From: Chloroflexota bacterium
GTDB lineage: Bacteria > Chloroflexota > Dehalococcoidia > GIF9 > UBA5629
DNA: 9,661 nt
Reading direction: 5' to 3'
Assembly (NCBI GenBank): GCA_026389655.1
Contig: JAPLHL010000382.1
Coordinates: 1-9,661 of the forward strand
This document shows, one piece after another, positions 1-6,393 of this stretch. The notes below the pieces were generated by a model. It worked only from the letters and a program-made list of their open reading frames with translations, was not told where the DNA came from and ran no database searches. How positions within the stretch are numbered: position 1 is the stretch's first letter; each line of letters begins with the position of its first letter. The position numbers were made by a program, and so were the translations under genes.

Positions 1-1
1 C

Positions 2-583
2 AAGGGTGTTAAATATGCTATTGGCGAATTTGGCGGCTACACAAATTATATAGGCAAACGCCGCTTCTACCCCATAATGGTCGCCGAAAAGCAAGGCTGC
101 GGCATAACGGCGACAGTCAGAGGCCAGGGCGGTCACGGGGCATGGCCGGCAAGGGGAGGCATCATGCACAGGGTGGCACGTCTTCTGGGAAGCCTGGAAC
201 ACCGCCTCCCGGTCCACATCACTCCCGTCGCCAAAGAGCAGATACGTACGACGGCCGAGGGCCTCCCGACTCCTTTTAAACAAACATTCATGCAAATGCT
301 GATTCCGGCGCTGACAAACTCGGTACTGGATACTCTGGGCTCGCAGGTGCGCATGTTCGATCCCATATTGCATAATACTGCAGCGGTCACAGTCATCAAG
401 GGTGGAGAGAACTACAATGTAATCCCGAGCCAGGTCCAGCTGGCACTGGACTGCCGTCTAAACCTGCCCCCCGAAATTAACTTCGAACAACTTTTCCATG
501 CCGCTGACGAGCGGGTACCCATAAAAGCTCTTGAATTTGGAGCCGACGCCATTTACTCGCTTTTACAGAAGTTTGGAAATTGA
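2..583 (+). CDS. M20-family metallopeptidase, 3' part, apparent internal deletion
   Basis: The reading frame is open from the left edge, so the N-terminal catalytic half lies outside the window; the ATG at 77 is an internal methionine. The visible 193 residues match M20/M25/M40 dizinc peptidases. A GEFGG stretch (residues 8-12) probably carries a metal-ligand glutamate. A VAEK segment and RGQGGHG (40-46) open the dimerisation domain. GGENYNVIPS and LDCRL follow, and the C-terminal motif HAADERVP (H166) supplies the usual last metal-ligand histidine. In relatives, about 80-95 residues separate the DCRLLPG motif from the LPP..NF..L.HAADER end, including a TD-containing substrate loop. Here DCRL (150-153) runs directly into NLPPEINF, so this segment is missing in frame. 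The product is probably a non-functional or altered peptidase. Family assignment is firm; the deletion is inferred from remembered family structure. Confidence 0.85.
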   Translation, partial: KGVKYAIGEFGGYTNYIGKRRFYPIMVAEKQGCGITATVRGQGGHGAWPARGGIMHRVARLLGSLEHRLPVHITPVAKEQIRTTAEGLPTPFKQTFMQMLIPALTNSVLDTLGSQVRMFDPILHNTAAVTVIKGGENYNVIPSQVQLALDCRLNLPPEINFEQLFHAADERVPIKALEFGADAIYSLLQKFGN

Positions 584-634
584 ATTGTGATATTCATCAT
601 AGTCCCTGACCGCCGTTCCAATTAAAATCGGGGT

Positions 635-883
635 ATGTTATTTAAATGCCCTGGTAACGCGGACATCAGGACGCCCACACTGAAAATTAAGAGGTGCCCG
701 AAATGCGGCGGGGATGTGGAGCTTTTTTCCATCGACATGAAGGTGGACTGCCCGTCATGCGGGCAACCCGTTTTCAACAATATCAACTCTTGCATTGACT
801 ATTGCCAGTATGCCGAACAGTGCCTGGGAACAGAAACATATCAGAAGCTAAAGAAGCCTGCAACACAGGCCGGGGAGGACTAA
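635..883 (+). CDS. Small cysteine-rich zinc-ribbon protein
   Basis: This 82-residue protein has no signal peptide or membrane segment and is probably cytosolic. Two CxxC pairs (C21/C24 and C39/C42), each followed by glycine, form a zinc ribbon. A further group, C53-x3-C57-x5-C63 inside an SCIDYCQYAEQCLG stretch, plus C5 in the N-terminal KCPG, could bind a second metal or an Fe-S cluster. The same arrangement (N-terminal CPG, zinc ribbon, then a C..YA..C.G tail) is familiar from uncharacterised small proteins of anaerobic bacteria encoded beside redox genes; no function is established to my knowledge. The start at 635 follows a weak GGGG at 629-633 and keeps the conserved CPG. The stop is one base from the next ATG, so the two genes are almost certainly co-translated. 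Confidence 0.85.
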   Translation: MLFKCPGNADIRTPTLKIKRCPKCGGDVELFSIDMKVDCPSCGQPVFNNINSCIDYCQYAEQCLGTETYQKLKKPATQAGED

Positions 884-884
884 A

Positions 885-1670
885 ATGGATAATGTTGGAA
901 CGAAAATAAAGCGCAAGATAATCAAAATAGATGAGGACAAATGTGACGGGTGCGGTATTTGCGTGACCGCTTGCGCTGAAGGGGCGCTGAAGATAATCGA
1001 CGGTAAAGCCCGGCTGGTATCCGACAAATACTGTGACAGCCTGGGCGCCTGCCTGCCCGGATGCCCGCAGCGAGCGATAAGCATCGAAGAGCGCGAAGCC
1101 GAACCGTTCGATGAAGAAGCCGTTAAGTTGAACCTGGCCAAACAACCGGCAACTAGGCCGGAGCCGGCCTGCGGATGCCCGTCGGCTGCAGTCCGTCAAT
1201 TCGAAAAGACCGAAACTCTGCCGTGCGGCTGCCCTTCGACAACGGTGTCGCAGTTTAAAGATACGTCCGGGCAAAGGGAGCCTGACCGCAAGGACTATCA
1301 ACCATCAGCGCTTGGCCACTGGCCCGTGCAATTGACACTTGTGCCGCCCAAGGCGCCTTTCCTGAAGGGAGCCGATTTACTGCTGGCTGCCGACTGCACA
1401 GCTTTTTCATACGGCGGATTTCATCCGGACTTTCTCAAAGACCATGCCCTGCTGGTTGCCTGCCCCAAGCTCGATAACTACGAGGCGCACCTGGCAAAGT
1501 TGACCGATATACTTCGCCAGTCAGATGTTAGGAGCCTGACCGTCCTGCGGATGGAAGTGCCGTGCTGTGCCGGCCTGACCAAGATGGCCATGCAGGCGGT
1601 CCTGGCAAGCAATAAGGATATCCCCTTCAAAGAAACGATAATCGGTATCAGGGGCGAGGTTAAAAGCTGA
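885..1670 (+). CDS. 4Fe-4S ferredoxin-like protein with CGCPS motifs and C-terminal redox domain
   Basis: The 261-residue protein begins with a ferredoxin domain. The first cluster motif is C20xxC23xxC26xxxC30; the second is C50xxxxxC56xxxC60P, the unusual spacing normal for this family (CDxLGAC...CP). A linker carries two copies of a CGCPS..V.QF motif (96-106 and 114-124). The C-terminal domain (about 140-261) contains WPVQL, LLLAADCTAFSYG, a CPKLDN stretch, the EVPCCAGL motif (C227, C228) and a final IGIRGE. This is a conserved family in strict anaerobes, often annotated only as a 4Fe-4S dicluster protein; an electron-transfer or redox-sensing role is likely but the partner is unknown. A strong ribosome binding site (GGGGAGGA, 872-879) lies within the end of the preceding gene and fixes the start at 885. 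Confidence 0.88.
   Translation: MDNVGTKIKRKIIKIDEDKCDGCGICVTACAEGALKIIDGKARLVSDKYCDSLGACLPGCPQRAISIEEREAEPFDEEAVKLNLAKQPATRPEPACGCPSAAVRQFEKTETLPCGCPSTTVSQFKDTSGQREPDRKDYQPSALGHWPVQLTLVPPKAPFLKGADLLLAADCTAFSYGGFHPDFLKDHALLVACPKLDNYEAHLAKLTDILRQSDVRSLTVLRMEVPCCAGLTKMAMQAVLASNKDIPFKETIIGIRGEVKS
1170..1256 (+). repeat. Tandem duplication of CGCPS motif inside ferredoxin-like gene
   Basis: Two in-frame copies spaced 54 bases apart start at 1170 and 1224. They encode CGCPSAAVRQF and CGCPSTTVSQF. The DNA copies have diverged at several positions, so the duplication is not recent. The family normally shows a cysteine-containing GCP segment in this linker; the second copy may add metal-binding capacity. 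Confidence 0.6.
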
Positions 1671-1756
1671 AACATGGCGACCCAACAATTGCCAATATAT
1701 TGTAAGCATTGATGCTGATATCTGATAACTGCGGATGAGCCTTTTTGAATTGATAT

Positions 1757-1805
1757 CGGGTAATTCGGAAATTAACCCGGGGCGATTGATCACTTAACAT
1801 CAATC
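1757..1805. terminator. Two stem-loops between convergent genes, possible bidirectional terminator
   Basis: The first stem is CGGGT-AATT (1757-1765) pairing with AATT-A-ACCCG (1770-1779), with a 4-base loop CGGA and one bulged A. The second is GATTGAT (1784-1790) pairing with ATCAATC (1799-1805), with an 8-base loop; it spans the stop codon of the minus-strand gene. Both lie in the 129-base gap between the convergent genes ending at 1670 and 1800. Neither is followed by a clear run of T on either strand, so this is not a textbook intrinsic terminator. The rest of the gap shows nothing recognisable. Confidence 0.35.
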
Positions 1806-3191
1806 AAACGCATACTTTCCGGTATTTAGAAAGTTCACATTATGGTATCCAGAAATTTCACTTTCATCCTGTCTCAAAACAGTATTAATCGATTCCTCAA
1901 TGGATTCAGGCATCCAGAATTCCAGTGCGGCGATTTCAAGTAAGTCCAATGGAACATCCACGCCTTTTACAAAAGGGATACCGTCACAAGGACGCCATAC
2001 TTTTAGCATAGGAATATCACCGAGTTCGTGTTTTGTCCCCCGATTTTTCGCTTTGTAGATTACCTGGGTGCCCCAACCCCTTTTTGCCAGCCAACGTGCC
2101 AAACCGCTGACATTCATTAGACAAATAACAAGATAATTGCCAACCATAAGGTCAATACGGCGGTTGATGGGTACGGGGAAAATCGTGTACGGTGCCAATG
2201 ACGGAATGAAGTTAGCTATAGCAAACAGATTGCTTAAAAGAGGTAAACCAAGATCGTCTTTTTTCGCAAATATTGATGAGGCTCGTTGAGTAACCGAATC
2301 TGCAATTTTCATCTTGTCTAACTCATTATCTTTTTCCAACCATTTTATTGTCGAAATTATCTGCACGGAAAAATAATCACCAAATACACGCGATGACGCA
2401 AATTTCTCATCCGCTTCGTCCATAGCGCTTTCGATGCTTTTAACAAAGGTAAGTAAAGGTCTTTGAGCTTGTCTTGATTTTATTTTAATCCCTTTGACTT
2501 CTAGCCAGCCTTCTAGCACTCCTTTTTCGATTAAAGTTCTATGATTGGTCTGACGAGAGAGCTTCGCCGACAGGTAGTCACTGGATTTGACTTCTAATAA
2601 TTTGAGAGCCCCTTCTTTCTCATCATAGAATGTTAAATCTCCGACTCTAAGAACATTAGTTATTGCATTGTGAACAAAGTCATTTTTATTCTCAAATAAC
2701 TCCTGAGCTCTGTTCATCTCAGTGATTAGCCCTTTATCCAGTTGAGGTACAGGTACATACTCATGATGAGCGAGCATCCGTATGGTCGGTCTGTCATATT
2801 TCAAGTATCTCCAGGCAATTCCATCACCTACCGCACGCAATTGCTTAATCATCCAATCGGAAATTGCTATCTTTTTGTTCATTATATCCAGGGAATCTTG
2901 GGCTCGATTAATGCGTTCTTGCGGTGCCTTTTTATTTAGGAGCCTATCGAGTCCAGTGTGGCATAGCGCTTTATTACGAATATATTCCTTGCGATTTTCA
3001 TTTACCGCTAAAATGTTCCCCAATAGTTCGGCCTGCAAATCCATCATTGAATATTCACCACGATGGGCTTTAATACTTTTTTCACAGACATCCTTTAATA
3101 ACGACATGAATGGCTCGTAGACAGAAGATGCTTGGAATTGAGAAACCATCTTGATTTCACGATTGCGGTCCATCCTGATTTTATAATACAT
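1800..3191 (-). CDS. Orphan protein with PD-(D/E)xK nuclease-like motif
   Basis: I do not recognise this 463-residue protein as a named family. It appears soluble and has no signal peptide or clear membrane helix. The N-terminal 140 residues are predicted mostly helical. The notable part is around residues 160-215: a charged helix (with E164 and E167), then VGD (D185), then LLEVKSSD with E200 and K202, then a following SRQTNHR segment. The D...ExK spacing with hydrophobic strands on either side is that of the PD-(D/E)xK nuclease core. The C-terminal half has no motif I can name. The gene is visibly richer in A and T than its neighbours (one counted row at 2281-2340 is 22/60 G+C, against about 34/60 in the row at 7141-7200), which fits acquisition by transfer. 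Start is uncertain: methionines 1 (3191), 7 (3173) and 15 (3149) all lack a strong ribosome binding site. A defence or DNA-processing role is only a guess. Confidence 0.75.
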   Translation of the reverse strand: MYYKIRMDRNREIKMVSQFQASSVYEPFMSLLKDVCEKSIKAHRGEYSMMDLQAELLGNILAVNENRKEYIRNKALCHTGLDRLLNKKAPQERINRAQDSLDIMNKKIAISDWMIKQLRAVGDGIAWRYLKYDRPTIRMLAHHEYVPVPQLDKGLITEMNRAQELFENKNDFVHNAITNVLRVGDLTFYDEKEGALKLLEVKSSDYLSAKLSRQTNHRTLIEKGVLEGWLEVKGIKIKSRQAQRPLLTFVKSIESAMDEADEKFASSRVFGDYFSVQIISTIKWLEKDNELDKMKIADSVTQRASSIFAKKDDLGLPLLSNLFAIANFIPSLAPYTIFPVPINRRIDLMVGNYLVICLMNVSGLARWLAKRGWGTQVIYKAKNRGTKHELGDIPMLKVWRPCDGIPFVKGVDVPLDLLEIAALEFWMPESIEESINTVLRQDESEISGYHNVNFLNTGKYAFD

Positions 3192-3205
3192 ACTCTATCA
3201 GGTGC

Positions 3206-3234
3206 ATTCTATCCTAAGCATTTCCACAGAACAA
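3206..3234 (-). promoter_or_regulatory. Candidate promoter for the orphan gene
   Basis: On the minus strand, TTGTTC (3234-3229) and TAGAAT (3211-3206) are separated by 17 bases. The -10 matches the sigma-70 consensus at five of six positions, the -35 at three of six. Transcription would start near 3199, only about 8 bases before the ATG at 3191, which would favour the downstream starts at 3173 or 3149. The 148-base gap 3192-3339 shows no other clear signal, including no terminator for the cluster upstream. Confidence 0.35.
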
Positions 3235-3339
3235 GCACAAGATGTCCCCTTCCGAATTCTTATGCTAATTTTCAGGCAACGGGAGGTACTCAGATAAACA
3301 TATTCTGAAGAGTCAGGAAATGCTAAAGCAACATGTAGG

Positions 3340-3918
3340 CTAAGGTTCTGCGATCGACTTGCGCAGGGCGAGGATCATTTCGGGGACATCGATTTTCATG
3401 GGGCACCTTACCTTGCACCGGCCGCAGGTAAGGCAGGTATAAGCCATAGAGGAGGCTTTTTCGAGGTTTTTGGTAACGGCGCCAGCCCAGACTGCGCCTA
3501 TGCCGGCGAAATACTTATCTCCAAAATGTCCCGCAGTAAGTCCGAAGACCGGGCATTCATAGAGGCAACCGCCGCAGCGCAGGCAGTAGAGCGCCTGGCT
3601 TAATACCGGGTCCTTGGCGAGATGGGTCCGGCCGGCGTCCATGAAAATAACATGGAACTCCCTGGGGCCGTGAGCGCCGTAGGTAGTCACCTTTTCTATA
3701 TCTCCGGTCTTGCTGGGTCCTGAAATCATGCTTACATACGACGGTATGCTGTAATTAGCATACCGCCATGTGACCTGGGCTACCTTGAAAGCTTCATCAA
3801 GGGTTGGTACCAGTTTCTCCATACCCACCAGTGCAATATGCACGGGAGGCGCACTTGTAGCCAGGCGTATGTTGCCTTCATTCTCGATCAGGAACAGCGT
3901 ACCTGTATCAGCGGCCAC
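3340..3918 (-). CDS. LutB-like C-terminal half: end of LUD domain plus 2x[4Fe-4S] ferredoxin
   Basis: These 192 residues match the second half of LutB/YkgF-type iron-sulfur proteins. The start ADTGTLFLIENEGN (residues 3-16) is the middle of the LUD domain, followed by HIALVGMEK, a GPREFHVIFMDAGR stretch and two complete cluster motifs, C112xxC115xxC118xxxC122P and C162xxC165xxC168xxxC172P. The protein ends just after the second cluster, so it lacks the C-terminal extension of E. coli YkgF. It begins with GTG (3918-3916), overlaps the end of the upstream half by 11 bases in another frame, and has a GGAG seven bases upstream, so it can be translated separately. A TAA two codons upstream in this frame rules out a longer form. 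The likely role is electron transfer from a dehydrogenase. The family is clear; whether the split pair works is not. Confidence 0.85.
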   Translation of the reverse strand: MAADTGTLFLIENEGNIRLATSAPPVHIALVGMEKLVPTLDEAFKVAQVTWRYANYSIPSYVSMISGPSKTGDIEKVTTYGAHGPREFHVIFMDAGRTHLAKDPVLSQALYCLRCGGCLYECPVFGLTAGHFGDKYFAGIGAVWAGAVTKNLEKASSMAYTCLTCGRCKVRCPMKIDVPEMILALRKSIAEP

Positions 3919-4423
3919 CGGTTATCTCCGAAAACAGCTTCGCTACGTCTTCACGCGGCACATGGATAGCTGGGGACAGGATATGCATGGGACGCGAACC
4001 GAGTTTCTGGATGATAAATTCCCCCAGGTCAGTTTCATAAACGTCGTTACCTGCCTCTTCGAGGTGCTCCCTCAGCCCGATCTCCTCGGCGGTCATGCTC
4101 TTGGCTTTGACCACCAACTTGCCCTTCCCCACCAGCCCGCTGATAATTTCCAGCGCTTCCTCAGCCGTCTTCGCTATATAGGCCTTGCCCTTATTCTCCT
4201 CTATGCTCTGGCCGGCCTGTCTTGCCAGCGCCAGCATATGATGGATAGAGTGCTCTTTGATCAGCTTGACTTCTTCAGCCATCTTGATTGTATGCGGAAA
4301 TTTCTTAAGAGCGTTATATGTATTCTCCCGGTAGCTCTTGATGGCACGCGAGAGAGCCAGCCTGATACGCTCGTTTCCTGCGGCGTCTCGTAACTCTTTT
4401 CTGTAATCTTTAGAAATAGACAT
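3908..4423 (-). CDS. LutB-like N-terminal half: truncated LUD-domain protein
   Basis: This 171-residue protein matches the first part of LutB/YkgF. Recognisable blocks are KAKSM (106-110), the ETDLGEFIIQ block (130-139) and HILSPAIH (147-154), then a short REDVAKLFSEITGGR end. In intact LutB the next stretch, roughly 30-35 residues with an aR..lR..fl.adiGitG.NFa pattern, leads into the A-TG block; here it is absent and the frame stops at TGA (3910-3908). The remaining domain is in the overlapping downstream gene. The start at 4423 lies 16 bases after the CCG-domain gene and has only a weak purine-rich site upstream, suggesting translational coupling. It would have to assemble with its partner half to form a LUD fold. 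Confidence 0.82.
   Translation of the reverse strand: MSISKDYRKELRDAAGNERIRLALSRAIKSYRENTYNALKKFPHTIKMAEEVKLIKEHSIHHMLALARQAGQSIEENKGKAYIAKTAEEALEIISGLVGKGKLVVKAKSMTAEEIGLREHLEEAGNDVYETDLGEFIIQKLGSRPMHILSPAIHVPREDVAKLFSEITGGR
3926..3929 (-). promoter_or_regulatory. Ribosome binding site of the LutB C-terminal half
   Basis: GGAG on the minus strand (3929-3926) lies seven bases before the GTG at 3918, inside the last codons of the upstream half. Its spacing is optimal. It decides the GTG start and supports two separately made polypeptides over a single interrupted one. Confidence 0.5.
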
Positions 4424-4439
4424 CGTTCTTAATTTATGT

Positions 4440-5453
4440 TCATTTCGGTAGTGACCTGGCGATCAAAGTGGCCAGATCGACGACTTCTATATTACCCTTT
4501 TTAAGCTGTTTTAACCCGCTTCTTAGCTGCATCAGGCAACCCGGGCAATGGGTAGCGATGATATCGGCGCCTGTTTCGGCCAATTCCTTAACCCGGTTCG
4601 TCGCCAGTGTCTGGCTCATATCGGGAAATACCGCTTCGAACCCTCCTCCACCGCCGCAGCAGGTCGACCATTCTCCTGACGTCCAGTCGGTCTCGACCAG
4701 TTCAATGTTATGGATTGACCGGAGAACGTGCCGGGGCTGCTCAATCAGGCCCATATACCTTCCCAACTGGCAGGGATCATGGTAAACCACTTTGGCCTTT
4801 TGCGGGTATTTAAACTTCCCGTGCTCTATCTTCCCGGCTACGATTTCTATAAAATGCCTGACCTCTATATCAAAACCGGGTACAGTTTTCGGGAACAGGT
4901 TACGCAGTGCATGAGTACATGATGGAACAATACTTATTATTTTCCTGACACCGGATGACTTGAGCTTTGCATAGGCTTTTTCCGCGTTAGCGGCGAACTC
5001 ATTTCTCAGACCCATGTGATAAAGCGGAGCGCCGCAGCACGGTTCGTCCGCTCCCATGTAGCCAGGTTCAACACCCAATGCCGTGAGGACCCTGACAGCA
5101 TCCCTCAATACCGGGGCATCGCTGCCCTCTTCCTTTGACATGAACCTGGTGTAAAGCCCCGCAACATCCACTCCCAGCTTCTTGGGCAGGCCAGCCAGTA
5201 TAACAGGGAGGTCAGGATTTATGGACAGACTATCTACTTTTTTCACGAGGGCGGAAAGCGGCTCAAGCATAGACGAGTACTGGTATCCACAGCCGGCATA
5301 GAATATGGTTGATGCGCCTTTGTGAAACTCCACCCCATGCGCCCATTTCGATTTTGCGTTCCGTGGGAGACCCAGGATATTTTCACTGGCGTTTATATTA
5401 TCGGCTATGTAAGTGAGGCCGGCAGGGACTAACTTGCGGGTATCTTTACTCAT
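4440..5453 (-). CDS. CCG-domain (Fe-S)-binding oxidoreductase subunit, LutA/GlpC/HdrB-like
   Basis: This 337-residue protein carries two cysteine-rich CCG domains. The first has C55 (FYAGC), the pair C139-C140 followed by G141, and C179 (PSCTHALR). The second has C228 (HDPCQLGRYMGL), the pair C265-C266 followed by GGGGG, and C303xxC306 (HCPGCLMQL). Such domains bind a non-cubane [4Fe-4S] cluster in heterodisulfide reductase HdrB and also occur in LutA, GlpC and GlcF. There is no N-terminal ferredoxin domain, as in LutA; those clusters are in the LutB halves downstream. The role is probably to pass electrons between a dehydrogenase and quinone, thiol or ferredoxin carriers. It is cytoplasmic or membrane-peripheral; no transmembrane helix is seen. 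The start at 5453 has no good ribosome binding site. The 57-base gap upstream shows no clear promoter, so it is probably cotranscribed with the TauE gene. Confidence 0.9.
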   Translation of the reverse strand: MSKDTRKLVPAGLTYIADNINASENILGLPRNAKSKWAHGVEFHKGASTIFYAGCGYQYSSMLEPLSALVKKVDSLSINPDLPVILAGLPKKLGVDVAGLYTRFMSKEEGSDAPVLRDAVRVLTALGVEPGYMGADEPCCGAPLYHMGLRNEFAANAEKAYAKLKSSGVRKIISIVPSCTHALRNLFPKTVPGFDIEVRHFIEIVAGKIEHGKFKYPQKAKVVYHDPCQLGRYMGLIEQPRHVLRSIHNIELVETDWTSGEWSTCCGGGGGFEAVFPDMSQTLATNRVKELAETGADIIATHCPGCLMQLRSGLKQLKKGNIEVVDLATLIARSLPK

Positions 5454-5510
5454 ATTTATATTCGAACTTAATGATCAAGTACCTAATTTTAGCAAAATGA
5501 GGAAGCACGG

Positions 5511-6302
5511 TCATTGAGCGATTAGCTGCTGGACAAACATAAGCAGGCCTGCAACAAAAAGGAGTATATAGATCAGAACTTTGAAAGGAAGTGGCCGGAA
5601 CTTCATGCGGCTCCCCACGAAAATCCCCGCGATCAATCCGGGCAGCACTATGCCCGTTATGCTCAACGTATCCAGGTTGATCTGCCCGACCGTTGACAGG
5701 CTCGCCACCAACGCAATGTTAAGTATCAGCCACAGCATGGACATCGTGGCCCGGAATTGGCCGGGTTCCTTGATCTCGCGGCTGGAGTAGTACACCACCA
5801 GCGGGCTGCCGAGGGCGAAGATACCGTGGACTATACCACCCACTAAAAGGATCGGCCACCCCAGATACCAGGGGAGAGCGCCGCCTGCAGCCCTGGTCCT
5901 GTAGATAAGGATTATTTCCAGGATAGAGACAGCCATGATGAAGATACCCAGGACGATAACCAGTTGACGGATGCTTGCCACCTGTGTCCGGTAATAGATG
6001 CCGATGGCCATTCCTACGGCGGCAGCAGGGAGTATCTTCATCAAAAGGACCCGCCATTGAAGATAACGGAACCAGCGGGTCACAAGCCAGATACTCTGCA
6101 GCAGGCCGAGCATGGCGACAACGGCGATCATGGTGCTTAGAGGCAGTATGTAAACGCCGACCGCCATGGTGATGATAGAGGCGCCAAAGCCGAGCACTGT
6201 CTCTACGCCGTGCGCAAACACCAGCACCAGCACCAGCAGGAATAAGCCAATCAACGAATATTGCATTGTGAAATCACTTTGCCGCTGAACGGGGACGCTC
6301 AT
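5511..6302 (-). CDS. TauE/SafE-family membrane anion exporter
   Basis: This is a polytopic membrane protein of 263 residues with about eight hydrophobic helices, roughly 15-35, 42-62, 63-77, 86-104, 113-135, 146-172, 187-205 and 213-260 (the last stretch may be two). The family's two-fold repeat is visible: HGVETVLGFGASII (31-44) and GGIVHGIFALGSPLVVYY (155-172), then RATMSMLWLILN. TauE/SafE proteins export sulfite, sulfoacetate and similar small anions or carry other organic anions; the substrate here is unknown. The ATG at 6302 touches a GGGG with no spacing and gives a polar, unusual N-terminus. Methionine 13 (6266), just before the first helix, is a better start if the -10-like box at 6319-6324 is used. 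The gene sits between the FAD enzyme and the Fe-S proteins, so transport may serve the same pathway. Confidence 0.88.
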   Translation of the reverse strand: MSVPVQRQSDFTMQYSLIGLFLLVLVLVFAHGVETVLGFGASIITMAVGVYILPLSTMIAVVAMLGLLQSIWLVTRWFRYLQWRVLLMKILPAAAVGMAIGIYYRTQVASIRQLVIVLGIFIMAVSILEIILIYRTRAAGGALPWYLGWPILLVGGIVHGIFALGSPLVVYYSSREIKEPGQFRATMSMLWLILNIALVASLSTVGQINLDTLSITGIVLPGLIAGIFVGSRMKFRPLPFKVLIYILLFVAGLLMFVQQLIAQ

Positions 6303-6313
6303 CCCCGGGCAAA

Positions 6314-6328
6314 CGGCTATTATAGCCG
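6314..6328 (-). promoter_or_regulatory. 15-base palindrome enclosing a TATAAT box upstream of the TauE gene
   Basis: CGGCTAT (6314-6320) and ATAGCCG (6322-6328) are perfect inverted arms around one base. Read on the minus strand the centre is TATAAT (6324-6319), an exact -10 hexamer. No good -35 is visible 15-19 bases upstream, so it would need an activator. The same sequence could instead form a 5-bp RNA hairpin after the FAD gene; only three T residues follow it. Confidence 0.4.
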
Positions 6329-6362
6329 AACGATTTTATCACAGCAGGAAGCCGCTGTCATA

Positions 6363-6375
6363 CGCCGGCCCGGCG
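6363..6375. repeat. GC-rich palindrome after the FAD oxidoreductase gene
   Basis: CGCCGG (6363-6368) and CCGGCG (6370-6375) are inverted around one C, 19 bases beyond the stop codon of the FAD gene. A short hairpin (4 bp, 5-base loop) is possible in RNA, without a following T run. It may be a weak pause or terminator element. Confidence 0.3.
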
Positions 6376-6393
6376 GTACACAGCCGATACGAT

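Noticed and set aside
783..1301. Minus-strand open frame opposite the zinc-ribbon and ferredoxin genes
   Set aside because: The plus-strand genes are supported by cysteine motifs and ribosome binding sites; the minus-strand product is low in plausible protein features.
1671..3339. Insertion boundaries (direct repeats or attachment sites) around the AT-rich orphan gene
   Set aside because: I looked for matching short repeats in the two flanking gaps and saw none convincing, and there is no integrase, transposase or tRNA gene beside it.
3900..3920. Programmed +1 frameshift joining the LutB halves at the TGA
   Set aside because: A +1 slip at CGC-TGA would fuse the frames, but the fused protein would still lack about 30-35 residues, and the second half has its own ribosome binding site, so separate translation is simpler.
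3770..4393. Open frame of 207 codons on the plus strand across both LutB halves
   Set aside because: It is antisense to two genes with clear LUD and ferredoxin motifs and has no recognisable domain.
6219..6236. Three tandem CACCAG hexamers at the start of the TauE gene
   Set aside because: They encode alternating leucine and valine in the first membrane helix, an ordinary consequence of hydrophobic coding; three copies are too few to be a notable repeat.
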